Source: Burkholderia lata (GTDB taxonomy: Bacteria; Pseudomonadota; Gammaproteobacteria; Burkholderiales; Burkholderiaceae). Taken from it: a stretch of 64,000 nt of DNA. The position numbers were made by a program, and so were the translations under genes. A model generated the notes under the pieces. That model had not been told where the DNA came from. It made no database searches and saw nothing but the letters and a program-made list of their open reading frames with translations. The stretch spans positions 124,001 to 188,000 of the forward strand of contig NZ_CABVQK010000019.1 in the NCBI RefSeq assembly GCF_902499335.1. The letters are read 5' to 3'. Of this stretch, positions 35,801-44,099 are shown piece after piece (position 1 is the stretch's first letter; every line of letters starts with the position of its first letter).

Positions 35801-36691
35801 GTGCGTCTGAACTTGCGCCAGATCGAGGTGTTTCGCGCCATCATGCTGACCGGCTCGATCAGCGGCGCCGCGAAGCTGCTGCACGTATCGCAGCCGGCCG
35901 TCTCGCGGCTCATTTCGTATGCCGAGCAGCGGCTCGGCCTCGCGCTGTTCGAGCGCATCAAGGGGCGGCTCTACCCGACGCCGGAAGCGCAGCGGCTGTT
36001 CGTCGAAGTGAATGCGGTGTACCAGGGCGTGCAGCGCGTCAACGAAATCGCGGAAGACCTGATCGAGAACCGGATGGGCCACCTGCGCATCGCGTGCAGC
36101 CCCAATCTCGGGCAATCGCTGCTGCCGCGCGCGATCGCCGCGTTCTACGAACGCTTTCCCGACGTGCGGATCATCCTGCACACGATGATCCCGAGCGTGC
36201 TGCTGCAGGCGGTGCTCACGCAGCAGGTCGAGCTCGGCATCGCGTTCCTGCAGGACACGCACCCGAACGTCGAAAGCCAGCGCCTCTATGAAAACCGGAT
36301 GGTCGCGGCCGTGCCCGCATCGCACCCGTTCGCGCGCCGCAAGACGCTGGCCGTGCGCGATCTCGCGGACCAGCCGCTGATCGGCTATGGCAGCGACATC
36401 CCGCTCGGGCAACTGGTGCGGCGGCTGTTCAGCGACGAAGGGCTCGTGCCGCAGGTCAAGATCGAGGTGCAGCAGGCGCACGTCGCGTGCGCGCTCGCGC
36501 AGGCCGGCACCGGCATCGCGCTGATCGACGAGCTGACGGTCGCGGGCCCGGTGTGGCCGCAGATCGTCGTGAAGCCGATCGTGCCGACCATCGCCGCGCC
36601 GGTCAGCGTGCTGCACCCCGTGCTCGCACCGCTGTCGCGCCTCGCGCACGAGTTCATCGACACGCTGCACGCGCTCTCCGCCTCCGCGTGA
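35801..36691 (+). CDS. LysR-family regulator of the ergothioneine-type cluster
   Basis: The 296-residue protein has a helix-turn-helix at about residues 18-40 (GSISGAAKLLHVSQPAVSRLI) and a LysR effector domain. It starts with GTG at 35801 after GGAG. It sits between the divergent hydantoinase/carbamoylase genes and the co-directional desulfurase operon. Matching T-N11-A palindromes occur in both flanking promoters, making it the probable regulator of both arms. An inducer such as ergothioneine or thiourocanate is inference. Confidence 0.88.
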   Translation: MRLNLRQIEVFRAIMLTGSISGAAKLLHVSQPAVSRLISYAEQRLGLALFERIKGRLYPTPEAQRLFVEVNAVYQGVQRVNEIAEDLIENRMGHLRIACSPNLGQSLLPRAIAAFYERFPDVRIILHTMIPSVLLQAVLTQQVELGIAFLQDTHPNVESQRLYENRMVAAVPASHPFARRKTLAVRDLADQPLIGYGSDIPLGQLVRRLFSDEGLVPQVKIEVQQAHVACALAQAGTGIALIDELTVAGPVWPQIVVKPIVPTIAAPVSVLHPVLAPLSRLAHEFIDTLHALSASA

Positions 36692-36706
36692 ATTTCGTTG
36701 CCCGAA

Positions 36707-36731
36707 CAGGCTGAAACCGTTGTCCAGCCTG
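36707..36731 (+). terminator. Weak hairpin after the LysR gene
   Basis: CAGGCTG (36707-36713) pairs with CAGCCTG (36725-36731) around an 11-base loop, and a short GTTT follows. It lies 15 bases after the LysR stop and would separate this gene from the next operon. Confidence 0.35.
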
Positions 36732-36811
36732 CGTTTCATCGTCGTACAGACGGCGACGGATCACCCCGCTCGCCATCCGCTGCTCAAGCGTCACCGGGAT
36801 TACCCTACGCT

Positions 36812-36824
36812 TAACATCGCGTTA
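36812..36824. promoter_or_regulatory. T-N11-A LysR box, copy 2 (TAAC-N5-GTTA)
   Basis: TAACATCGCGTTA repeats the arms and spacing of the site at 35783-35795. It lies 128 bases before the desulfurase start, followed by an AT-rich stretch (36834-36862) that could hold the promoter. This fits activation of the operon by the adjacent LysR protein. Confidence 0.55.
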
Positions 36825-36951
36825 TGAAGTCTCCATAAAATAGCAATAACGCTCAATATTCGGCGTCCCTAGAATCGTTTGGACAGTACCGCCACACAAG
36901 GCTTTCCGGCCGGCGCGTACAGCCCTTTTTCCCTCTCAGGACAAACGACAC

Positions 36952-38043
36952 ATGGGACGCATTCTGTCTTCGAAGGACGTCGAAGCCGCCGTCAAGGGCG
37001 GTTCGGTTTTCGCATGCGGCGGCGGCGGCTGGGCCGACCACGGCCGTGAACTCGGCACGCTCGCGGTCACGATCGGCCGCCCCGAACTGGTGAGCATCGA
37101 CGAGTTGCCGGACGACGCGTGGATCGCCACGGCCGCCGCGATCGGCGCACCGGGCGGCCTCACCGACTGGCAGATGCTCGGCGCCGATTACGTGAAGGCC
37201 GCACAGCTCGTGCAGGACGCGCTCGGCGCGCCGCTCGCGGGGCTCATCATCGGGCAGAACGGGATGTCGAGCACGCTGAACGCGTGGCTGCCGTCCGCGC
37301 TGCTCGGCACCAAGGTGGTCGACGCGGTGGGCGACATTCGCGCGCATCCGACCGGCGACATGGGCTCGCTCGGCCTCGCGTCGAGCACGGCGCCGATGAT
37401 CCAGGCGGCGGCCGGCGGCAACCGCGAACACCATGCGTACATGGAAGTGGTCGTGCGCGGCGCGACCGCGAAAGTGTCGCCGGTGCTGCGCAAGGCGGCC
37501 GACATGGCCGGCGGCTTCATCGCGAGCTGCCGCAATCCGATTCGCGCATCGTACGTGCGCCAGCATGCGGCGCTCGGCGGCATCAGCCGCGCGCTCGCGC
37601 TCGGCGAAGCGATCATCGACGCCGAGCGGCGCGGCGGCAGCGCGGTGATCGACGCGATCTGCGCGGCCACGCACGGCGAGATCATCGCGAGCGGCAAGGT
37701 CGAGCGCAATACGCTCGAATACACACGCGAAGCATTCGACGTCGGCCTCGTCTACCTCGGCAGCGGCGCACAGCGCGCGGTCATTCATGTGATGAACGAA
37801 CACATGGCGGTGGACGATGCGCACGGCGACCGGATCGCGACCTACCCCGACGTGATCACGACGCTCGATGCCGAAGGCCGCCCCGTCAGCGCGGGCCAGT
37901 TGAAGGAAGGGATGGAGATCCACGTGCTGCGGGTGGCGAAGGCGCACATTCCGCTGTCGTCGTCGGTGTTCGATCCCGCGGTGTATCCGCCGGTCGAAGC
38001 CGCGCTTGGCATCTCGATCGCTGACTATGCACTCGCGCGCTGA
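36952..38043 (+). CDS. DUF917-family (thio)hydantoin desulfurase
   Basis: The 363-residue protein begins with the family hallmark GGSVFACGGGGWADHGREL and keeps the NREHHAYMEVVVRG region of DUF917 (S-methyl-thiohydantoin desulfurase family, related to HyuA). Enzymes of this type remove sulfur from thiohydantoins. In ergothioneine breakdown the step converts 3-(5-oxo-2-thioxoimidazolidin-4-yl)propionate to hydantoin-5-propionate plus hydrogen sulfide. It is followed 12 bases later by the urocanase homologue, and the hydantoinase needed for the next step is 1.3 kb away. Function is inferred from family and context. Confidence 0.8.
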   Translation: MGRILSSKDVEAAVKGGSVFACGGGGWADHGRELGTLAVTIGRPELVSIDELPDDAWIATAAAIGAPGGLTDWQMLGADYVKAAQLVQDALGAPLAGLIIGQNGMSSTLNAWLPSALLGTKVVDAVGDIRAHPTGDMGSLGLASSTAPMIQAAAGGNREHHAYMEVVVRGATAKVSPVLRKAADMAGGFIASCRNPIRASYVRQHAALGGISRALALGEAIIDAERRGGSAVIDAICAATHGEIIASGKVERNTLEYTREAFDVGLVYLGSGAQRAVIHVMNEHMAVDDAHGDRIATYPDVITTLDAEGRPVSAGQLKEGMEIHVLRVAKAHIPLSSSVFDPAVYPPVEAALGISIADYALAR

Positions 38044-38055
38044 CCGGAGGGCACG

Positions 38056-39699
38056 ATGACGAACCGCACCTTCGAAGTGACCTCGGGCACCACGCTGCGC
38101 TGCAAGGGCTGGCGCCAGGAAGCGCTGCTGCGCCTGCTCGAGAACGTGCTCGCCGTCGGCGAGGATCCCGACCAGCTGATCGTCTACGCGGCGCTCGGCC
38201 GCGCGGCGCGCGACTGGCCGTCGCACGACGCGATCGTGCACGCGCTGAAGACGATGGACGAGAACGAGACGCTCGTCGTGCAGTCCGGCAAGCCCGTCGC
38301 GCTGCTGCGCACGCATGCGAGCGCGCCGCTCGTCGTGATGGCGAACTGCAACCTGATCGGCCAGTGGGCGAAAGCCGAGCACTTCTACGAACTGGAACGG
38401 CGCAACCTGATCTGCTGGGGCGGCCTCACGGCCGGCGACTGGCAGTACATCGGCTCGCAGGGCGTGATCCAGGGCACCTACGAGATCTTCTCGCGGATCG
38501 CCGAGCGCCATTTCGACAACGACCTGCGCGGGCGCTTCATCCTGACGGCCGGCCTCGGCGGGATGGGCGGCGCGCAGCCGCTCGCGGGCCGGATGGCGAA
38601 CGCGGCGACGCTCGTCGTCGAGATCGATCAGACACGCATCGACAAGCGGCTGCAGATCGGCTTCCTCGAGCGGCAGGCGCGCGATCTCGACGAGGCGCTC
38701 GCGCTGATCCGCGACGCGCAGGCCCGGCGCGAACCGATCTCGGTCGGCCTGCTCGGCAACGCGGCCGACGTGTTCCCGGCGATCCTCGCGCGCGGCGTCG
38801 TCCCCGACATCGTCACCGACCAGACGGCCGCGCACGATCTCGTGTACGGCTACGTGCCGTCGGGCTACACGCTCGACGAAGTGCGTGCGCTGCGCGACAG
38901 CGACCGCACGAAGCTGATGGACGCGAGCCGCGCGTCGATCGTGCGGCACGTCGAAGCAATGCTCGGCTTCAAGGATCGCGGCGCGATCGTGTTCGACAAC
39001 GGCAACCTGATCCGCACGCATGCGAAAGACGGCGGCGTTGCACGCGCGTTCGAGATCCCGGTGTTCACCGAAGCGTTCCTGCGCCCGCTGTTCTGCCGCG
39101 CGATCGGCCCGTTCCGCTGGATCGCGCTGTCGAACGACCCGAACGACATCCGCGTCATCGACGACTACCTGCTCGAACACTTCCCGGACAACCGGATCGT
39201 CACGAACTGGATCCGCAAGGCACGCGAATGCGTGCCGTTCGAAGGGCTGCCGGCACGCATCGCGTGGCTCGGCCACGGCGAGCGCACGCGGCTCGCGCTG
39301 GCGGTCAACGCGATGGTGCGCGACGGCGTGCTGGCCGGGCCGGTCGCGTTCACGCGCGACCACCTCGACGCCGGCGCGATGGCACACCCGAACATCATGA
39401 CCGAGAACCTGCGCGACGGCTCCGACGCGGTGGCCGACTGGCCGCTGCTGAACGCGATGATGAGCTGTTCGTCGATGGCCGATCTCGTCGCGATTCATTC
39501 GGGCGGCGGCGGCTACAGCGGCTACATGACGAGCGCGGGCGTCACCGTCGTCGCCGACGGCAGCGCAGCCGCAAACGAGCGGCTGACGCTGTCGATGACC
39601 AACGACACCGCGCTCGGCGTGATCCGCTACGCGGACGCCGGTTACGAAGAAGCGCTCGACGAAGCGCAGCGCAAGCAGATTCCGCATATCCGGCTGTAA
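38056..39699 (+). CDS. Urocanase-family protein, probable thiourocanate hydratase
   Basis: The 547-residue enzyme is homologous to urocanate hydratase over its full length, with an NAD-binding segment LTAGLGGMGGAQPLA, the ARECVPFEGLPARIAWLGHGER region and the C-terminal SGGGGYSGYMTSAG loop. Urocanases use tightly bound NAD+ to hydrate urocanate. No hutH/hutI/hutG genes are present here; the gene sits between a desulfurase, a transporter and a MIO-less lyase, so thiourocanate is the likelier substrate. GGAGG lies before the ATG. A second, true hutU elsewhere in the genome would support this. Confidence 0.85.
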   Translation: MTNRTFEVTSGTTLRCKGWRQEALLRLLENVLAVGEDPDQLIVYAALGRAARDWPSHDAIVHALKTMDENETLVVQSGKPVALLRTHASAPLVVMANCNLIGQWAKAEHFYELERRNLICWGGLTAGDWQYIGSQGVIQGTYEIFSRIAERHFDNDLRGRFILTAGLGGMGGAQPLAGRMANAATLVVEIDQTRIDKRLQIGFLERQARDLDEALALIRDAQARREPISVGLLGNAADVFPAILARGVVPDIVTDQTAAHDLVYGYVPSGYTLDEVRALRDSDRTKLMDASRASIVRHVEAMLGFKDRGAIVFDNGNLIRTHAKDGGVARAFEIPVFTEAFLRPLFCRAIGPFRWIALSNDPNDIRVIDDYLLEHFPDNRIVTNWIRKARECVPFEGLPARIAWLGHGERTRLALAVNAMVRDGVLAGPVAFTRDHLDAGAMAHPNIMTENLRDGSDAVADWPLLNAMMSCSSMADLVAIHSGGGGYSGYMTSAGVTVVADGSAAANERLTLSMTNDTALGVIRYADAGYEEALDEAQRKQIPHIRL

Positions 39700-39735
39700 C
39701 GGCCGGCTCGCACGACGACAGGACAGGAGATCGAA

Positions 39736-41058
39736 GTGAAGCAAACCGCGGTTCCCCTCGACACGGCCGACGCCGTGTCGCCCCCTACCTCGAGTGCCGG
39801 GCGCGCGATCGCCGCGGCGTCGATCGGCAACGCGCTGGAGTGGTACGACTTTTCCGTCTACGCGTTCTTTGCCGTGTATATCGCGCAGAACTTCTTCCAT
39901 CGCGGCGACACGGGCACCGAGCTGGTCGAGGCGTTCATGGCGTTCGGGATCGGCTTCATCGCGCGGCCGCTCGGCGCGCTCGCGATCGGCGTGTACGGCG
40001 ATCGCGCGGGGCGCAAGGCCGCGCTGACGCTGACCATCCTCGTAATGGCGGCCGGCACCGGCATCATCGCGTTCGCGCCGCCGTACACGGCGATCGGCGT
40101 CGGCGCGCCGCTGCTGATCCTGTGCGGCCGCCTGCTGCAGGGCTTCTCGGCCGGCGGCGAAGTGGGCGGCGCGGCGGCGTTCCTGATCGAGCATGCGCCG
40201 GCGGACAAGAAGGGCCGCTACGCGTCGTGGCTGCAGGCGAGCATGGCCGCGTCGAACATCCTCGGCGCGCTGGTCGCGACCGGCGTGACGCTCACGCTGT
40301 CGCGCGAACAGATCGGCGACTGGGGCTGGCGGATCCCGTTCATCCTCGGCCTCGCGATCGCGCCGGTCGGCCTGTGGCTGCGCAAGACGCTCGACGAAAC
40401 CCCGCATTTTCGCGCGGAGATGGCGCGTGCCGCGCATGCACCGGCCGAACGCAAGGCGCCGCTGCTGCAGGTCGTGCGCGACTATCCGCGCGCGCTCGTG
40501 GTCGGCACCGGGTTCTCGGTGTTGTGGGCGGTGTGCGTGTATGCGCTGGTGATCTACATGCCGACGCACGTGCAGCGCGCGCTGCATTTCGACGGGCGCG
40601 ACGCGTTCGTCGCGTCGCTGGTCGGCAACTGCCTGATGGCCGTCACCTGCGTGTGCGCCGGGAGCTGGTCCGACCGCTTCGGCCGGCGCAAGGTGCTGAC
40701 GGCCGGCGCCGTGCTGATGCTCGTATCGGTGTATCCGCTGCTGCACTGGCTCGCCGACGTGCACACGCTCGCCGCGCTGATCATCGTGCAGAGCACGTTC
40801 TGCGTGATGGTCGCGATCTTCACGGGCGTCGCGCCCGCCGCGCTGTCGGAGCTGTTCCCGACCAAGGTGCGCGCGACCGGCATGTCGCTGTCCTACAACA
40901 TCGCCACGACGATCTTCGGCGGCTTCGCACCCGCGATCCTCGCGTGGCTCACGCAACGGTCCGGCAATCCGTTCGCGCCCGCCTGGTATGTGATGGTCGC
41001 GAGCGTCATCGCGCTCGCGTCGATCGCCGCGCTGTCTTCCACGTCACGTCACGCCTGA
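39736..41058 (+). CDS. MHS-family (ProP-like) MFS transporter
   Basis: The 440-residue proton symporter has 12 membrane segments and the metabolite/H+ symporter signature: GNALEWYDFSVYAFFA at the first helix, GDRAGRKAAL between helices 2 and 3 and QGFSAGGEVGGAAAF at helix 5. ProP, a member, carries betaines such as proline betaine; ergothioneine is a histidine betaine. If the downstream lyase is periplasmic, thiourocanate would be the alternative cargo. It begins with GTG after AGGAGA and lies within the desulfurase, hydratase and lyase operon. Confidence 0.87.
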   Translation: MKQTAVPLDTADAVSPPTSSAGRAIAAASIGNALEWYDFSVYAFFAVYIAQNFFHRGDTGTELVEAFMAFGIGFIARPLGALAIGVYGDRAGRKAALTLTILVMAAGTGIIAFAPPYTAIGVGAPLLILCGRLLQGFSAGGEVGGAAAFLIEHAPADKKGRYASWLQASMAASNILGALVATGVTLTLSREQIGDWGWRIPFILGLAIAPVGLWLRKTLDETPHFRAEMARAAHAPAERKAPLLQVVRDYPRALVVGTGFSVLWAVCVYALVIYMPTHVQRALHFDGRDAFVASLVGNCLMAVTCVCAGSWSDRFGRRKVLTAGAVLMLVSVYPLLHWLADVHTLAALIIVQSTFCVMVAIFTGVAPAALSELFPTKVRATGMSLSYNIATTIFGGFAPAILAWLTQRSGNPFAPAWYVMVASVIALASIAALSSTSRHA

Positions 41059-41075
41059 AATCGGAGAAACGCTTC

Positions 41076-42710
41076 ATGCAACGCTTCCTCATGCGGAGCG
41101 CGATCGCGCTCGCGCTTTTCGCCGCCGTCCCGGCCTTCGCGGACGTCACGCTCGACGGCCGGTCCGTCACGCCCGAATCGATCGCACGCATCGCCGACGG
41201 CGAAGCCGTGTCGATCGCGCCGGCCGCCCGCCAGCGGGTCGTCGCCGCGCACGACGTGCTGCTGAAGGCCGCCGCGGCGGGCCAGCAGATCTACGGGCTG
41301 ACGGTCGGCGTCGGCCTCAATAAAGACCGCGAGATGGTCGATGCGCACGGCAAGCTGAGCCAGGAGGTCATCGATGCGTCGACGCGCTTCAACATCGGGC
41401 TGATCCACGCGCACTCGGGCAGCGTCGGTCCCGACATGAGCGTGCGCGTGGCCCGCGCCGCGATGGCCGCGCGCCTGAACGCGATGCTCGACGGCGGCGC
41501 CGGCGTGCAGCCCGCGATCGTCGATGCGTACGCGCAGTTCCTCAATCGCGGCGTCACGCCCGCGATGCCGGCGGATGGCTCGATCGGCGAAGCCGACATC
41601 ACGATCCTCAGCCACGTCGGCCTCGCGATGCTCGGCGAAGGCGACGTGTACTACCAGGGCCGCAAGGTCGCGGCCGCCGATGCGCTGAAGTCGGCCGGCA
41701 TCACGGCGATCCGCCCGTACGGCAAGGACGCGCTCGCGATCCTCAGTTCCAACGCGTACTCGGCCGGCATGGGCGCGCTGGCGCTCACCGACATGGCGCG
41801 TCTCGCGCAGGTGTCGAAGGTCGTGTTCGCGCTGAGCCTGCAGGGGCTGAACGGCAACGTGTCGCCGTTCCGCGAGGACACGCTCGCGCTGCGGCCGTTC
41901 CCGGCGACGCTGCGCGCGGGCGCTGCACTGCGCACGCTGCTCGCGGGCAGCAGCCTGTGGAATCGCGATCCGGACCGGCCGCTGCAGGATCCGCTCAGCT
42001 TCCGTTCCGGCGTCTACCTGCTCGGCGAAGAGGATCGCACCTACGACGAAGCGCGCGCGCTGCTGCAGGTGCAGCTGAATTCGAGCGACGACAACCCGGG
42101 CGTCGCGGTCGGCGTCACGCCGAAGTCGAACCGCGCGCAGGATGCGGCCGGCTATGTCGACGGCGGTGGCGCGGTGCTGCCGAGCGCGAACTTCGAGCCG
42201 TTGCCGTGGGTGCTCGCGTTCGAACAGCTCGGGCTCGCGCTCGGCCACAACGCGCTGGCCTCCGCGCAGCGCATCGTCAAGCTGAACGACCCGCACCTCA
42301 CCGGCCTCTCGCGCTTCCTCGGCACCGAGGACACCGTGCACGCGTTCGGCGCGATGGAGAAGCCGCCGACCGCGCTCGCGATGACGGTGAAGTCGCTCGC
42401 GATGCCCGTGTCGCTCGACTACCTGCCGGTCGCCGGCGGCATCGAGGACGTCGCGACGAACGCGCCCGATGTCGTGCAGCGCGTGCAGAAGCAGATCGAC
42501 GCGAGCTACACGCTGCTCGGCCTCGAACTGATCGAGGCGGCGCAGGCGATCGACCTGCGTCAGCGCAAGCAGCCGTCGTTCACGCTCGCGCCGGCCACGC
42601 AGCCGCTGTACCGCGCACTGCGCGCGAAGGTCGCGTTCCTCCAGCGCGACCGCCCGCTCACGCCCGACTTCCGCGCCGCCGATACGCTGCTGCGTGCGTA
42701 TCGCGACTGA
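41076..42710 (+). CDS. MIO-less histidine-ammonia-lyase homologue, probable periplasmic ergothionase
   Basis: The 544-residue protein belongs to the aromatic amino-acid lyase fold (YGLTVGVG near residue 73, SHVGLAMLGEGDVYYQG near 180, LQVQLNSSDDNPGV), but the Ala-Ser-Gly that forms the MIO cofactor is replaced: after GSIG (168-171) it reads Glu-Ala-Asp-Ile. Ergothionase eliminates trimethylamine, a good leaving group, from ergothioneine without needing MIO, giving thiourocanate. An N-terminal Sec signal peptide with likely cleavage at AFA-D (residue 22) indicates a periplasmic enzyme, unusual for this fold. GGAGA precedes the ATG. The hydratase and desulfurase for the next steps are in the same operon. 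Confidence 0.82.
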   Translation: MQRFLMRSAIALALFAAVPAFADVTLDGRSVTPESIARIADGEAVSIAPAARQRVVAAHDVLLKAAAAGQQIYGLTVGVGLNKDREMVDAHGKLSQEVIDASTRFNIGLIHAHSGSVGPDMSVRVARAAMAARLNAMLDGGAGVQPAIVDAYAQFLNRGVTPAMPADGSIGEADITILSHVGLAMLGEGDVYYQGRKVAAADALKSAGITAIRPYGKDALAILSSNAYSAGMGALALTDMARLAQVSKVVFALSLQGLNGNVSPFREDTLALRPFPATLRAGAALRTLLAGSSLWNRDPDRPLQDPLSFRSGVYLLGEEDRTYDEARALLQVQLNSSDDNPGVAVGVTPKSNRAQDAAGYVDGGGAVLPSANFEPLPWVLAFEQLGLALGHNALASAQRIVKLNDPHLTGLSRFLGTEDTVHAFGAMEKPPTALAMTVKSLAMPVSLDYLPVAGGIEDVATNAPDVVQRVQKQIDASYTLLGLELIEAAQAIDLRQRKQPSFTLAPATQPLYRALRAKVAFLQRDRPLTPDFRAADTLLRAYRD

Positions 42711-42883
42711 GCGGCGCACCGCCCTTCCTTCGTTACACCCGTTAGCTGCCGCACCCGCCGCCGCACCCGCCGCCGCGATCGTCGTTCGATCGCGACGGCG
42801 GACACGCACGTCCGGACGTTTTCACGCAACCGCATCGCACCACCGCTCGCCGCCTTTCAACCACCCCGCACCGGAACACCATC

Positions 42884-43984
42884 ATGAAAAAACTCCTGTT
42901 CGCGCTGCCGCTCGCCGCGGCCGCCACCGCCCACGCGCAAAGCAGCGTCACGCTGTACGGCATCGTCGAAGACGGCGTCGACTACGTGTCGAACGTGCAG
43001 GGCAAGCACCTCGTGCAGCTCGCGTCAGGCGTAACGGCCGGCAGCCGCTGGGGCGTGCGCGGCACCGAGGATCTCGGCGGCGGCCTGAGCGCGATCTTCC
43101 GCCTCGAAAGCGGCTTCGACCTCAACTCCGGCCGCCTCGGCAGCGGGCTCGCGTTCTCGCGCAACGCGTACGTCGGCCTGAACGATACGAAGCTCGGCAC
43201 GCTCACGCTCGGCCGCCAGTGGGATTCGATCGTCGACTACGTCGAGCCGTTCACGCTGAACGGCAACATCGGCGGCTATTACTTCGCGCACCCGAACGAC
43301 ATGGACAACACCGACAACGGCTTCCCGATCTCGAACGCGGTGAAGTACCGCAGCCCGACGATCGCGGGCATCACGTTCGGCGGCCTCTATGCATTCGGCG
43401 GGCAACCGGGCCGCTTCTCGGACAACGCGACGTTCAGCGTCGGTGCGAGCTACGCGGCGGGCCCGGTCGGCTTCGGCATCGGCTATCTGCGAATCAACAA
43501 CCCGGGCGTGTCGACGCAGGGCTACCAGAACTATCCGGGCTTCACGAACGCGATCTACGGCAACTACCTCGATGCGGCGCGCGCGCAGAAGGTGTTCGGC
43601 GTGGGCGCGTCGTACCAGGTCGTGCAGTGGCTCAAGGTGCTGGCCGACTTCACGAACACGAACTTCCAGCAGGGCAGCGCGGGGCACGACGCGACGTTCC
43701 AGAACTACGAGCTGTCGACACTGGTCACGCCGACGCCGGCCGTGACGGTGGGCGCCGGCTATACGTACACGACGGGCCGCGACCACGCGACGAACGCGGA
43801 GCCGAAGTATCACCAGTTCAACCTGAGCGTCGAATACGCGCTGTCCAAGCGCACGAGCGTCTACGTGATGGGAGCATTCCAGAAGGCGGCCGGTGACGCA
43901 CCGGTCGCGCAGATCGCGGGTTTCAATCCGTCGGGCAACCAGAAGCAGGCGGTGGGCCGCGCGGGTATCCGCCACGCGTTCTGA
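42884..43984 (+). CDS. Gram-negative porin (OmpC-like)
   Basis: The 366-residue outer-membrane porin has a signal peptide cleaved at AHAQ near residue 18, the conserved start SSVTLYGIVEDGVDY, GTEDLGGGLSAIFRLESGFD, a constriction-loop region around GGYYFAHPND and a terminal IRHAF. It directly follows the lyase gene on the same strand (174-base gap), so it probably admits the cluster substrate to the periplasm. Related porins elsewhere in the window (30704 and 44100) differ in their extracellular loops. Confidence 0.9.
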   Translation: MKKLLFALPLAAAATAHAQSSVTLYGIVEDGVDYVSNVQGKHLVQLASGVTAGSRWGVRGTEDLGGGLSAIFRLESGFDLNSGRLGSGLAFSRNAYVGLNDTKLGTLTLGRQWDSIVDYVEPFTLNGNIGGYYFAHPNDMDNTDNGFPISNAVKYRSPTIAGITFGGLYAFGGQPGRFSDNATFSVGASYAAGPVGFGIGYLRINNPGVSTQGYQNYPGFTNAIYGNYLDAARAQKVFGVGASYQVVQWLKVLADFTNTNFQQGSAGHDATFQNYELSTLVTPTPAVTVGAGYTYTTGRDHATNAEPKYHQFNLSVEYALSKRTSVYVMGAFQKAAGDAPVAQIAGFNPSGNQKQAVGRAGIRHAF

Positions 43985-44099
43985 CGTTCGCGATGGCTGA
44001 CGGTCAGGCGTGGCGCCTGCCGTCAGTCGTTCGGCAAACGCCGCGAAGCATTTGTGCGCGGCCGCTTTCCATTCGCTTCCTTCAGACCATTTGATCAGC

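Noticed and set aside
36853..40956. A 1367-codon minus-strand frame opposite the desulfurase operon
   Set aside because: It is antisense to three well-recognised genes and has the arginine/histidine-rich composition of non-coding high-GC frames, with no domain.
38364..42710. One very long plus-strand frame (1448 codons) through the hydratase and transporter genes into the lyase
   Set aside because: Only the part from 41076 is real. The upstream part lies out of frame with the urocanase and transporter genes and is arginine/alanine-rich, as expected of a high-GC shadow frame.
38056..42710. Classical histidine utilisation (hut) operon
   Set aside because: No imidazolonepropionase or formiminoglutamate genes are present, the lyase lacks MIO residues, and desulfurase and hydantoinase genes accompany the urocanase.
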